NCBI GenBank assembly: GCA_004352715.1
Contig: SCFE01000001.1
Location: forward strand, 6,373,401-6,437,400
Length of the DNA: 64,000 nucleotides
Direction of reading: 5' to 3'
From: Hofstenia miamia
Lineage: Eukaryota; Xenacoelomorpha; Acoela
In this document: piece after piece, positions 31,817-42,564 of the stretch
How positions within the stretch are numbered: position 1 is the stretch's first letter
How the letters are laid out: each line of letters starts with the position of its first letter
Made by a program: the position numbers and the translations under genes
Notes under the pieces: generated by a model
The model's input: only the letters and a program-made list of their open reading frames with translations
What the model was told of the DNA's origin: nothing
The model's database searches: none

Positions 31817-34800
31817 CTGAAATAAATATCCTAGATTATACAAGTGAATACAACGAGGTGGAACACCACAGTATTGTAAACTGAATCATTGGGCGACAAT
31901 TTCTAATGTATACCATTGGCTAATTATTAAAATCAAAATTGAGTGTTTTCTTTGGAAAGCCTGAGAATTAAATGCATAAATCCTGTCAGAATTAATACAA
32001 GAATTGAATTTGCATGGCGATAAGAGCCTAAACAAGGTTATAGGCTTGAGTTCAACCGGACCTGCGGTTTGAGAGCAATAAGCTCGACGTCGATTTCGTC
32101 TGAATCGGAGTTAGCTTACGAATACCATCTAATTAGAACGAATTAATAGGTAATGAGGGTCAATTGTATCGAACTCAAAAGTTATATTAGGAAAATGTCC
32201 TATATATACAGAAGAATTAATAATATTGTTCTATAAACCAGTAGAACTCGCATGAGCTGGCAGAATAATTCAGTTGGTTGCAAAATAATACTAAGTAATT
32301 GATTATGACTTACACAAAAATAACAAAAATAACAAAATTTATTATATATACAGTTGCGATCCTACATAGTTAAGTTCAAGGGCCCGAACAAATAAAGCTA
32401 CAATGAAGTGTGTTAACTTTAGAAAGGTTACTAAGGAATTGGGATGCAAACATTAGAGACGTTGAAAGAACGATAGGAACTCCAAAAGGACTTGGGCCCC
32501 GCCGGAAACAAAAACACTAGAGTAATAAATAACGTTAAATAACTAAAGATAATTTCAAAAAAGTACAATCAATATATTCAAAGCAATTACATGTATCTAT
32601 ATAAATAATCAATAAACTAGAAGGCGGAATTTTATATAATGTTAACTTTATTACGGGACTAACAAATTAAATAAGCTTTGGAGAGAAATTAACTATAGAA
32701 GTTAACTTTAGTGAGGTTAATTTTACTGATTTGGATGTAATTATAACGGGACCGTAATCTTTAATTAACTATGGAGGTTCGATTGTATATATTAGACTGG
32801 TCGAAAAACAAAAATGTTTGAAATCTTGAGTTTCACATGAACGCCCCCTTTTCAATTTAGTGTCAAAACATACCTTGTCAAACTTTAGACCAAAATTTAA
32901 ATATTTAGAGGTCGCTCAAAAAATTTGTTTTGAACGTGTTATTTTAATTTTTAGTATTTCAGCCATCTATTATGTTAGCGAAGAAAATTGCACTTGGGTA
33001 GAACTGATAACCATGACACTTTAATTGTAGGTTAACCGTTGTGTGGTAAAAATTTCTATAGACTGATCAAGCGTTTCCGTCCTATCTCGCGCAACAGTAG
33101 GCCAATATTTGGATTACATTCACAATCTAAGCTATACTCGCTTATTAATCTGCTTAGCCATGCTCGACAATTAAATAAAAAAAGTGCTTAAGGTCAGACC
33201 ATTTTGTCCTCACTGAAATGAATAGATTACTTCTGTTTTATTCTATCTACATAACATATTTTGTAAAAATTTTAACGCAAAGCACTTTTATCTATAAAAA
33301 GAAACGTCATGAATTTTTATCTTGTAAATTAATCTCAATTTCAGTAGACAACAATTTAAATAGCATTTTTGTCCCCTTGAACATATGTGTGTTAAATATC
33401 CATATTTTAAATTTAATACCCTATAGTCAACATTGCCATTTCTTAATAACTTAGTAACCAAAAGACAATCAAAATAACTCAATTATTAAATGTTCTAAAA
33501 AGGACAGTACCTATTTCACTCAAATCAACTTCTAAACGCTACTGTTTTAGTAAGTTGTATAATATGAATTTTGATGTTAAGAATTAGTTTCAGTAGAAAA
33601 TACGGTCTGAAACTGATAATTCAATTAATTTGAATTCAGAAAAATTGTAATATATTTGTTAAACTATTTTTTATTTCCAAATCGGGCTTTTAAATGCCGA
33701 AACTCTTATACCGGCAATATTTATAAATTATGGCATTGGCTGTAGGCCAAAATACATCAAATATTTGAATTTTGGAAAACACTCTGATACTTTCAATTTC
33801 TTTACAAAATCGGGCTGCATAAATAGTGGCATTGCTAAGGAGAATTTGGGGTGAGGCGCAGCTTGTTGCATATGGAAATAAATGTGGGGCATTTCATCCA
33901 TAGTGTTTACAAGTTGCATTTAAAATTGAACGTTTAACCCCAAGCTTTCTAGGAGAAAATATCTACTTCATTTTGATTTTTTAGTGAAGTTTGGTTTTTG
34001 CATAATTCTGATATCCATAGTAATCCCTCTTGTAAAAAAACTTCTAAATTTAGTTCTAAGTACATGTTTGATCAAATCAGATGCTCGTGGCAAGAGACAA
34101 GCTTTTTTACCATTTAATTTTTTTTTACTTTTTTGCGGATACTAAAAATTTAAATTAGAAGGCACTACACCTACTTAAATACAAAATATTAGCAGCTAAA
34201 CGTGATAACATAGTTCAGTAGACAATAAAGAACATCAAATGCCTTTAAATTTTCGGTAAAATTCCTTTACATTGATCAATTCTTACGAAGGTTAATTCAT
34301 CCACTTTAGTACAGGGTGGCTACAATAGTAAGCACATATATTTCAGTTTTTACATTCAGCGACCCAATAGCACTAAATGCTATGTCAAGATCTTTTGATA
34401 ATTTTGCTGGTCTGACAACTGCATTGTACAGGTTGACACTGAAAATTCCATGATGGTAACTATGAAAATGATGGGCACACAATTTTCTTGCTTTAAATGA
34501 TTCAAAGTAAACGCAGAAACCTTGATATTGTAGATGTACTTGTAGAAGTTTCATTAAAATTCAGTTTTTATGGTAATGTAAGCAAATGTGTTTCAATGCT
34601 TGCTGATCTCTCAAAAAAAGATTATCTTCTTTATCAGTTACAATCGCTTTAAACAAAATTAGCCTTTTTGCCGACATTCCAAATTAGACTTTTTATTGAT
34701 TGGCGCTTTCGAGTTGCTAGGGTTAATATTATCTTCGTCCATATCATGTTCCTTACCTAGTGCTCAAAATAAAGAGTTAGGTAATTATATTGATTCTTCT

Positions 34801-35343
34801 GTTTCAATAAACATGTCCTACATTTCACATATACTGGCGGGTGTAAAATCCAAAATTGGACAAAAAGAAGAGACAACTTCGAGCATCATATTGTGAAATT
34901 TAGTTTTATCTGAATTAGAAATGGAAGCATACATTTGAACACTATTTTAAATTAAGATACAAGACACACTAACGTACTAGCTAAGTTTCTTTTGTATTCT
35001 GATTGATGAGATTTAACTGTAAAAGCAATGATTTTCTTTTGGCCTCAAAAAGTATTGTTATATAAATTCTAAGAGGCTCATTGTGCATGCTAAGGTGCAT
35101 TTGTAAGAGAGATAATTTAAGCCATTTAGTGATCTATAGTTTTTGTGTAAAATATTTTTTTAAATCATTTGTAACTTTTCCTGTTATATATATTTGAGTA
35201 AATTTAACAAAAGTCTATCTTTAGAACTCATAAATTTCCGTTTGCTCAATTGATTTCAGAAATCCTTTATTATATTACTCCGTGAGCTAGTAGGAAAATC
35301 AAATGTAAAATCCAAATTAAGGTTGTTAGTTATAAAATCCAAA
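31817..35343. other. AT-rich stretch, no supported gene
   Basis: Frames at 33218-33454 (+), 33728-33919 (-) and 34306-34554 (-) are open but without domain or clear splice signals. AGTACAGGGTGGCTACAATA at about 34309 resembles the CAGGGTGGTCCATAAG end of the MITE at 18.5 kb and may be one end of a related decayed element. Confidence 0.4.
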
Positions 35344-35874
35344 ATTACACCATGAAGTAGAGATACATCATTTCATTGTTTTGTAATAAAAATAATCAAT
35401 AAGTAGGTTGAATGGGAGATTTTCTTCTGATAAGGAATTTTGCAAACACATTACAAGTTGATTCTTCTCGTGAGCTCTTAGATTTGTAAATCTGATGGAG
35501 CAATTTTTTTTAGTTTCCTGTTGTCTAAAACGAAAGAAATTCTACTTGTTTTTACTTAATGATTGATGTGTAGAAGTTTCACTTAAATGATTGAACATCT
35601 TTTTGATTGACTTCATTCATTTTGAATTCTAGACTGAGGTCTTGTACCAATTTTTTGGTAGACCACATCTGGTTCTTAAAATGTTTTTGCTGCAATCAGT
35701 TATTAAAATTTGAATTATAACAGAATGTTTTAAATTATAATATTAAGACTTGAAGTGCACAATAGGCTTAGCACTGATTGCAGCATTATATAACATACCC
35801 CAGGTATCATCAATCCTTAAGTTGCAAACAGCAGCTAATACGTTTGATTCAACCAGAGAAACTTCAAAATCCAT
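35344..35874 (-). CDS. Candidate three-exon gene, unknown product
   Basis: On the minus strand ATG 35874, directly after CTTTAG, opens MDFEVSLVESNVLAAVCNLR and ends at donor TGGG/GTATGT (35799). A second exon 35689-35583 (acceptor ATTGCAG) encodes QKHFKNQMWSTKKLVQDLSL with donor AA/GTGAAA. A third starts at 35524 (acceptor CGTTTTAG) and encodes QQETKKNCSIRFTNLRAHEK and LVMCLQNSLSEENLPFNLLI, closing at about 35344. The exon 2 to exon 3 phases match exactly; exon 1 to exon 2 do not (one base over), so an exon or another donor is missing. The composition is that of a soluble alpha-helical protein. No family is recognised. Confidence 0.4.
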
Positions 35875-36372
35875 CTAAAGCATAAATAAGATGTTAAAAA
35901 TTATAAAAAGTGTGCACTTCGGAATTATATCCAACGAAGTCAAATAATTATTATGGTATACACTGAAATTTAGAAACGCTTAACACAATTAAAGTAATAA
36001 ATTAAGAACAGAAATATTTTATAAAATTTGCAAACTTCTATTGTGTTGAAAAAGAACTCAAAACTACATTTTCGAAAAACTATTTTCTGCCGATGTGTTT
36101 CGTTATTCGGAATAAGAATGCAAACAAAACTTTGTTGAAAAAATTATCGATTAATAACGTTAAAGTAGAACGGTAAATTTAAATTGCATTTCAATTGCTA
36201 AATTCCCCTGCTATAATATATCTAATATATTCAAAAATGAACCGGTTAAATATAATCAGGGATGATAGTTCTGTAAATACAAGCACACTTGTTAGCAAAT
36301 TATACTGGTACTATCAGCGGTTACAAATGACGTTTTATTTTTTATTTTTATAGTTACGCAGCGGATCTCAAA
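35875..36372. other. 5' flank of the candidate gene, nothing else seen
   Basis: AT-rich, no open frame. Confidence 0.4.
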
Positions 36373-36457
36373 TTATCTGGCAATATCCTCGCTCACTTGA
36401 ATTTGAACTGGATCAAAACGGATTGAAGATGCCGATTCTGCAGCAGGTCTACACCTT

Positions 36458-36620
36458 TTAACGTTCAATTTAAAAACTAGCGCATCCAAATTAAAAATTA
36501 GTGCGTTCAATATAAAACATAACGCATTCAAATTAAAAAATAATTCAATCAATTTAAAATATAAGCTATTCAAATTAAAAATTAACGCATTCAAATTAAA
36601 ACATAAGTTATTCAATTTAT
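36458..36620 (-). repeat. Degenerate 21-bp tandem repeat that stays open as a 7-residue repeat
   Basis: About seven units of the type GCATTCAAATTAAAAATTAAC follow each other with substitutions. On the minus strand they read as a seven-residue repeat (FNLNALI, FNLNSLY, FKLIELF, FNLNALC, FILNALI, FNLDALV), inside an 80-codon frame at 36373-36615 that continues with RPAAESASSIRFDPVQIQVS. The period being a multiple of three keeps the frame open, so this alone does not prove coding. Confidence 0.7.
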
Positions 36621-37019
36621 AATAAATATTAAATCATGACTTTATTAAAAAATGAAACTAAGAAACAAAACAAACTATAAACTAATAGAATGTTTACATT
36701 ATTTTCCATGCAGCAAATTGTCTTTAGCAATAAATCTTGCGTATTGCCTGTGTGCATGCCGAAAAAAATTGCATGAATAAGGCCACCGTATGCCTGATTA
36801 TAAGAGTAATATCGGTTTGTTCATCTTCTAATATTTGGGCTTGGTTAAATTTATTGAGCTTTTTGGTTTTCGATTTGACATAGGACCAAAAATTTCAATA
36901 TACAATAACGGTAGACTGTAAATGTAGGCTTTTGGGATTTGACAGTGTAGTTGCGTAGCACTGGCCTCAAATCGATCTTTCCTAAATCCTTTTGCAAAAC
37001 ATATTTAAATTATTCTCCT
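36621..37019. other. Probable remainder of a decayed element
   Basis: No open frame; directly follows (on the minus strand) the helix-turn-helix remnant at 37020-37217 and may be the rest of that transposase. Confidence 0.3.
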
Positions 37020-37217
37020 TCAGGTAATACATAGTTTTATACTCTGATTTAAGCCTTTAAATAGATTCAGGAAATTCTTGGCGTTACTTTTTAGTGTAAA
37101 GTTGGCTCCATAAAAATGTCGTTGTATTGTCCTTCTGGATGCGTCAATTGCGATATGTGGATTATGTTTTAGTTTGGCAGCCAAATGCTTTAGAGTAGCT
37201 TGACAATTTTGTTCCAA
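37020..37217 (-). pseudogene. Transposase-type helix-turn-helix remnant
   Basis: The minus frame reads CQATLKHLAAKLKHNPHIAI, then DASRRTIQRHFYGANFTLKS. The pattern TL-x-LAAKL ... S-x-x-TI-x-R-x-x-x-x-x-x-TLK is typical of the DNA-binding part of Tc1/IS630-type transposases. No catalytic part can be read beside it. It may belong with the DDE remnant at 50.8-51.2 kb, but that is a guess. Confidence 0.4.
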
Positions 37218-37610
37218 AAAGATTTTAATATACTGTAAAAAGGAAAAAATTCAAATTTGCAAATCAAGAATATAAAGCTAACATATGGCGCTACTGTTTT
37301 TGCTGTTTTTCTGAGCAATAACTGTGGGTTTAATGATTAAATTTTAATTTTTAAGTATAATCATAATGGCTCTATTCATTCAATTTTTTGCAGTAAGTAA
37401 AGAGGCTATAAACAAGATGTACGGTAGAGCTCATATTGTACAAATAAAGATCTATCTGCAATAACAAAAATGGGGGAAATAGCTAAGTCCCATCTCATTA
37501 GGAAATAAAAAATGCAACAACTTTTTTCAAACAAATGTTTTATTAGCAAAGTTGAAAACTAAGGAACAAGACAGACTTAAAAAGACGGATTTTTTAAAAA
37601 AAATTCCTCA

Positions 37611-37981
37611 AATCTTATTCGTATTTGTTTCTGCTAAAGAACCTTCGATAATATTGAAGTCATCTTGGAGAAACACATGTCCAGAGAATGTGAGAATTTC
37701 GTGGGTCAAATAAATAGTATACAAATTCTGATTTGAGACATCTGTTACAAAAGCCAAAATATCATTAACTCGCTATTGCTTAAACGCAAATTCTTTTCAA
37801 CTAGATCGCGGGCAATAATAGTATACGCATCAGAACATCTTATGAGTGCTCTGCAAATTGCAGGATGATAAAACGAGTAGATATAATAAATGCACAGTAT
37901 AGCATCAAGCGAAGTGGGATCTAGGTAGCCACATAGACACAGGAATGCATTACAATTAAGATATGAAAATATAGACAGCAT
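37611..37981 (-). pseudogene. Two adjoining open segments of unknown origin
   Basis: The frame 37981-37745 (LDPTSLDAILCIYYIYSFYH; RCSDAYTIIARDLVEKNLRL) stops, and a second frame (about 37770-37611) continues VNDILAFVTDVSNQNLYTIY and LTFSGHVFLQDDFNIIEGSL to a TGA. Both look protein-like and adjoin with a frame change and no room for an intron, as in a frameshifted gene or element. No family is recognised. Confidence 0.25.
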
Positions 37982-38407
37982 TTACAATTAATTCAACTTA
38001 CATACACATGCACTCGCGTTCAAACTTGAATCTAAACAACCTTATTTAACGATAATTCTGAAATTTTTGGCTTTTGTTAGAATTTTATTCCTTCTGATTT
38101 TTTTAAGAGATAACACCAGAAATCGCATATTCTGCTCATTTTTCTTTACAATTCGCTTTCTGATTCAATTCTAATTTCAGTAAGAATTCCCTTTAAAACA
38201 TTTTTGTCAGCTACACTCTCAGAAGATATAGTTCCAAAAATCACAAAATTTTGCTTTTCTTGATGTTCGAATACATTATAAACGATGTTTTAAGTACATC
38301 ATAAAATGAGGCTTTCACCTCACTAGAAAAACTATCACAGTGCAGCCTTCAACTCAGCAAACTGTATTTACAACTACATGGTAGCTCCGACTATAGAATT
38401 TCATTCA

Positions 38408-39812
38408 GGCGAACTTGTAGAATAGCGACACGCGGAGCACGCGTAACACGCGGACTAAATAAACAATAATTTAGGGTCAAAAACGATAGGAATTACAATA
38501 AAATACTCAAAAAGTTTAAAATATAATCGATATAGACCAATACCTTGTCATAATTCAGCATATTTGTAGCACGCGGTAACACGCGATATATATTTTAGGA
38601 ATACAGCAAATAATACCACGAAGTCATTTAATAATAATTATCTTTAACTAAAAAATAACAAAATATAATCGTATAATTAAGCAAATCTATAAACTTTTGG
38701 TTTAAATTTAGTTTTGATTTTTAGTAAATTTCTTCATTAATGGGAAGGGCTTCAGCAAAATTTCAGCGAAAACAAATCTCACCGAAAAACACTATTACAA
38801 TGAAAATGGTCATACACTATAAGCGATTATATATTAAAATGATATGAATTGTCAAAAAATTAAATTTGGCTATATATGGGGTGATGGCTTCGACAGGCAT
38901 TCGTTACGAGCTTTAATCTTATTCAGAATCTAGCAACTAACACTAAACAAAAATTTGATTATTTTATCGACTAAATAGTAAAGCAAACCTTAATAAACCT
39001 TAGTTTGTAATTAATGAAATGACAATTGTAGTTAATATTACAATTTTGAAAATCCATATTACTATATTAAATAATTAAATTGAAATTTACGGCTTATTTA
39101 ATATAAGTATCAGGGTTTTCGAGTATTCGGAATGTTAAGAACTCAAACTCGAAAAATCTAGCAAAACTTAATCATAAGAATTCGAAAGAGATATCAAAAC
39201 TCGAACACGATCGAAAATACCGTAAAAATTAAATTTCAATTTCTTTACCAATTGCAAACAACTATTTTTAGCTTAGAATGACTGTACAATAAATGTTTTT
39301 ACCAAACAAACTCGGAAATAGAAGAAAACTCGATTGAACTCAGAATTTTCTTTAAGAAAATACTCGAACTCGTAACGTAAAAACTCGAACTTGATTTGAA
39401 AACCCTGAACTGTATTATACAAATTTTTCTTCAAAAATTGTGATCAATTGAATTCATATGTATTTTGCTTGTAAAAGGGTAAAAAGGACAATTGTTATTC
39501 CAATTAATGAAGATATTTCACTTAAGATAAAGACTTGATTTAATTATACGATTATATTTTGTATTTTTTAGTTAAAGATAATTATTTTTATATAACTTAA
39601 TGGTTTTATATGCTATATTGCTTAAACATATACCGCGTGCTATCGCGTGTTACCGCGTGCTACACATATGCTGAATTATGGCAAGGTATCGGTCTATATC
39701 GATTATATTTTAAACTTTTTGAGTATTTTATAATATTTCCTATCGTTTTTGACCCTAAATTAGTGTTTATTTAGTACGCGTGTTCCGCGTATCGCTATTC
39801 TACAAGTTCGCC
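38408..39812. mobile_element. Long-TIR non-autonomous DNA transposon, copy 1 (1405 bp)
   Basis: It starts GGCGAACTTGTAGAATAGCG and ends with the inverse CTATTCTACAAGTTCGCC. The arms stay similar for roughly 200 bases, including GCACGCG/TACCGCGTGC words and the block with GGTCTATATCGATTATATTT. The flanks TTTCATTCA (38399-38407) and TTTCATTAA (39813-39821) match in 8 of 9 bases, a 9-bp target duplication. There is no open frame. Long arms plus a 9-bp duplication are typical of Mutator-like elements; Merlin (8-9 bp) is the alternative. Confidence 0.82.
39111..39407. mobile_element. hAT-type MITE nested in long-TIR element copy 1 (297 bp)
   Basis: Ends are CAGGGTTTTCGAGTATTCGG and ATTTGAAAACCCTG, the CAGGG...CCCTG termini of hAT elements. 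The inside carries many CTCGAACTCG-type words, inverted between the halves. The flanks (ATAAGTAT / AACTGTAT) have drifted, but the sister insertion at 41473 keeps a 7/8 match. Confidence 0.65.
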
Positions 39813-39988
39813 TTTCATTAAAACACTTAAACTTTTAAGGCTCAATTAACTACTAAAAATACTCCAGATATGATACATTAGCGTTCTAAATCCGCATCCC
39901 GTTTTGCTTTTTTCAATTTTTTGGGATGTTGCCAATTTTCTCCGTTTGTAATTTGTACTTAACTTTAATTATAAAAAACGATGTTTCT

Positions 39989-40208
39989 ACGGCGTTATTG
40001 TACTTTAGGGGACCCAGTTTGAGTGACGTCATAAAATGGGTATTAAACTCTAACCTTAACCCTAACCCTACTCTCCAACCAATGCAATTATATTGCATTT
40101 TTTGCAAAACACCCAAGTTTTGAGTGAGGGATTGGGGTTAGGGTTAGAGTTTTATACCCATTTTATGACGTCACACAAACTGGGTCCCCTAAAGTACAAT
40201 AACGCCGT
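39989..40208. mobile_element. 220-bp palindromic MITE carrying telomere-like repeats and a TGACGTCA box
   Basis: The left arm ACGGCGTTATTGTACTTTAG ... and the reverse complement of the right arm agree for about 70 bases with two or three differences, through GGGGACCCAGTTTG, TGACGTCATAAAATGGGTAT and AAACTCTAACC. Each arm ends in CCTAACCCTAACCC-type repeats around a short loop. TTCT lies outside both ends, a possible short target duplication. No coding capacity. Confidence 0.78.
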
Positions 40209-40871
40209 TTCTTCTATGATATAGTTAATATTTCAAGGAAGTATTGCCAATTTTTAGTAAAATGTATGAAAACATATTATACAATAGAGTGTTTAAATTC
40301 TTTAATCAATAAAATTTAATAAATCGAAATCAATTTGGGTTTCGACCTCAAATTTAATTGGAATAATTAATGTAGCTACAAAAGTCCTAAAGTTCACAGT
40401 TTTAATGTAGCTTTTTCATTGACTGGATGTCTTTCATTGATTTGAAATGAAATCATTTATATTTATGTCTTACTCTCGTATTATTAAATCAATTAATGTC
40501 AAACTTTTCGAAAATTCATTCAACTCACAAGTAATAAATATAATACATATTATAAATATTTGATTAATAAATGCATTTATTAATTTTTAATATAGTTTTC
40601 TTTATATTTTGACTAACTGTTTTTTGGTCAATCTTTCCTTCGACCAGTTTCCAATTAAAATAATACACGTGAACCTATTGCAAACCTGAGCTGAGATGAT
40701 AGTTTCACTAGATTCCTTAAACTAAAACATCAAAGAAAATTTAAGCACGGTTTTCACTCGTAATATTTCATTTCTTACAATGAATAAATATTATATTCGT
40801 GTATTCTATACATTTGTGGCGAAGGTATAGAATAGGTTGCAGGCGGACAAAATAAGCACTAATATAGCAAG
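40209..40871. other. AT-rich spacer, nothing recognised
   Basis: Lies between the 220-bp palindrome and long-TIR copy 2; no open frame or repeat seen. Confidence 0.5.
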
Positions 40872-40880
40872 GGAATTCAA

Positions 40881-42165
40881 GGCGAACTTGTAAAATAGTG
40901 CCACGTGGACAGAATAAACACTATTAGATGGTAAAAAACGAGAAGTGCAATAAAATACATGAAAAGTTTAAAAATAAGCAATATAGTCCGATAACTTGTC
41001 ATAATTCAGCATATTTTTAAACGCGATTTCACGCGGTATATATTTAAGGCCACGGTTATACTAGGCGATTGGTTAGAAGTGATCTGTCACTTTTGAAAGG
41101 GTTGCACTACCTGATATAATTAGCGATGTGGCGATCACGAAGAAATCGTGCGTGTTCCATTTCATTTGTGATTGGTGTGCAGAGCGGGTAGTCTAACCAC
41201 ACTTTAATTGCGATTATCCGTAACAATTATATATTAAAATTTTAAAAAACTTTAAATTTATATAAATGGGGGTGACGGTTTCTTCAGGCATTCGCTACAA
41301 GCGCTAATCTTATTCAGAATCTAGCAATAACACTAAACAAAAATTTGATTATTTTAGTAAACAAACATTAATAAACCTTAGTTTGTAATATAATGAAATG
41401 AACATTGTAGTTAATATTACAATTTTGAAAATACACATTACTATAATAAATTGAAATTTAATATAACTCTATCAGGGTTTTCGAGTACTCGGAATGTTAA
41501 GAACTCGAAAAAGCGCAAAACTCGATCGGAAGAACTCGGAAGAGAAATCATCAAACCGGAACTCGATCGAAAATACGGTAAAAATTAAATTATTTTAAAT
41601 TTCAATTTCTTTACCAATCGCAAATAACTATTTTTTAGCTTATAGCTTCAATAAATGTTTTTATCCAAACAAACTCGGAATTAGAGGAAAACTCGATCGA
41701 ACTCGGAATTCTCTTTAAGAAAATACTCGAACTCGGTCCGAGTAAAACCCTGAACTGTATTATAAAACAAATTTTTCTTCAAAAATTGTGATCAATTGAA
41801 TTCATATGTATTTTGCTTGTAAAAGAGCAAAAAAGAACAGCACTTGTTATTCCAATTAATGAAGATATTTTACTTAAGATAAAGACTTTATTTAAATCAA
41901 AGTTTATAGATTTGCTTAAATATACTGTTATATATTGAAATTTTTTAAAGATAATTATTTTTACATGACTTCGTGGTTTTATATGCTATATTGCTTAAAT
42001 ATATACCGCGTGCTGCAAATATGCTGAATTATGATAATTTATCGGTCTATATCGATTATATTTTAAACTTTTTGCGTATTTTATCGTATTTCCTATCGTT
42101 TTTGACTCTAAATTAGTGTTTATTTTGTCCGCGTGCTCCACGTGTCGCTATTCTACAAGTTCGCC
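40881..42165. mobile_element. Long-TIR non-autonomous DNA transposon, copy 2 (1285 bp)
   Basis: The same ends as copy 1 (GGCGAACTTGTAAAATAG and CTATTCTACAAGTTCGCC). A perfect 9-bp target duplication GGAATTCAA flanks it (40872-40880 and 42166-42174). Internal sequence is collinear with copy 1 (for example CAGGCATTCGCTACAAGCGC against CAGGCATTCGTTACGAGCTT), with an extra unrelated piece at about 41050-41220. No open frame. The exact duplication fixes both ends of the family. Confidence 0.9.
41473..41752. mobile_element. hAT-type MITE nested in long-TIR element copy 2 (280 bp)
   Basis: It begins CAGGGTTTTCGAGTACTCGG and ends CCGAGTAAAACCCTG. The flanking octamers AACTCTAT (41465-41472) and AACTGTAT (41753-41760) match at 7 of 8 positions, the 8-bp duplication of hAT elements. 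It occupies the same place as the MITE in copy 1, so it was already inside the common ancestor of both copies. Confidence 0.8.
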
Positions 42166-42564
42166 GGAATTCAAACCCTTGACTAACTGGGGTTTGAGTT
42201 TGAAACTTCTCCAGGGTTTGTCGTATGAAATTGAATTTTAATATATACCCATTTTTGACTCAGTATCTGAATATATTAAGGAAAAATTAATTTGACTGGA
42301 TAAATGATGTACTGACCTGTGATGTAGTTTAAATACAAAAAGTAGATGGTTAAATGTACCCATAAATATTAGGTGGTGTAGAGATTGGTTGGGAGGGTTG
42401 GGGAGTTCCTCCGTATCCAGGGTCGCCACCGGGAGGCTCTCTACGTGACCCCAAAAAATGCTTGAAGCGTCCTATGTCCTATATATCGTTTTTTTGTACT
42501 CTATTCGGATTTTCACGAATAAAAAAGGTCTGAAGCGTCCTATATATCAGTTTTTCATACTCTA

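Noticed and set aside
34306-34554. 82-codon minus frame as an exon
   Set aside because: It reads like protein in part, but its end coincides with a MITE-like terminal sequence and no splice partners were found.
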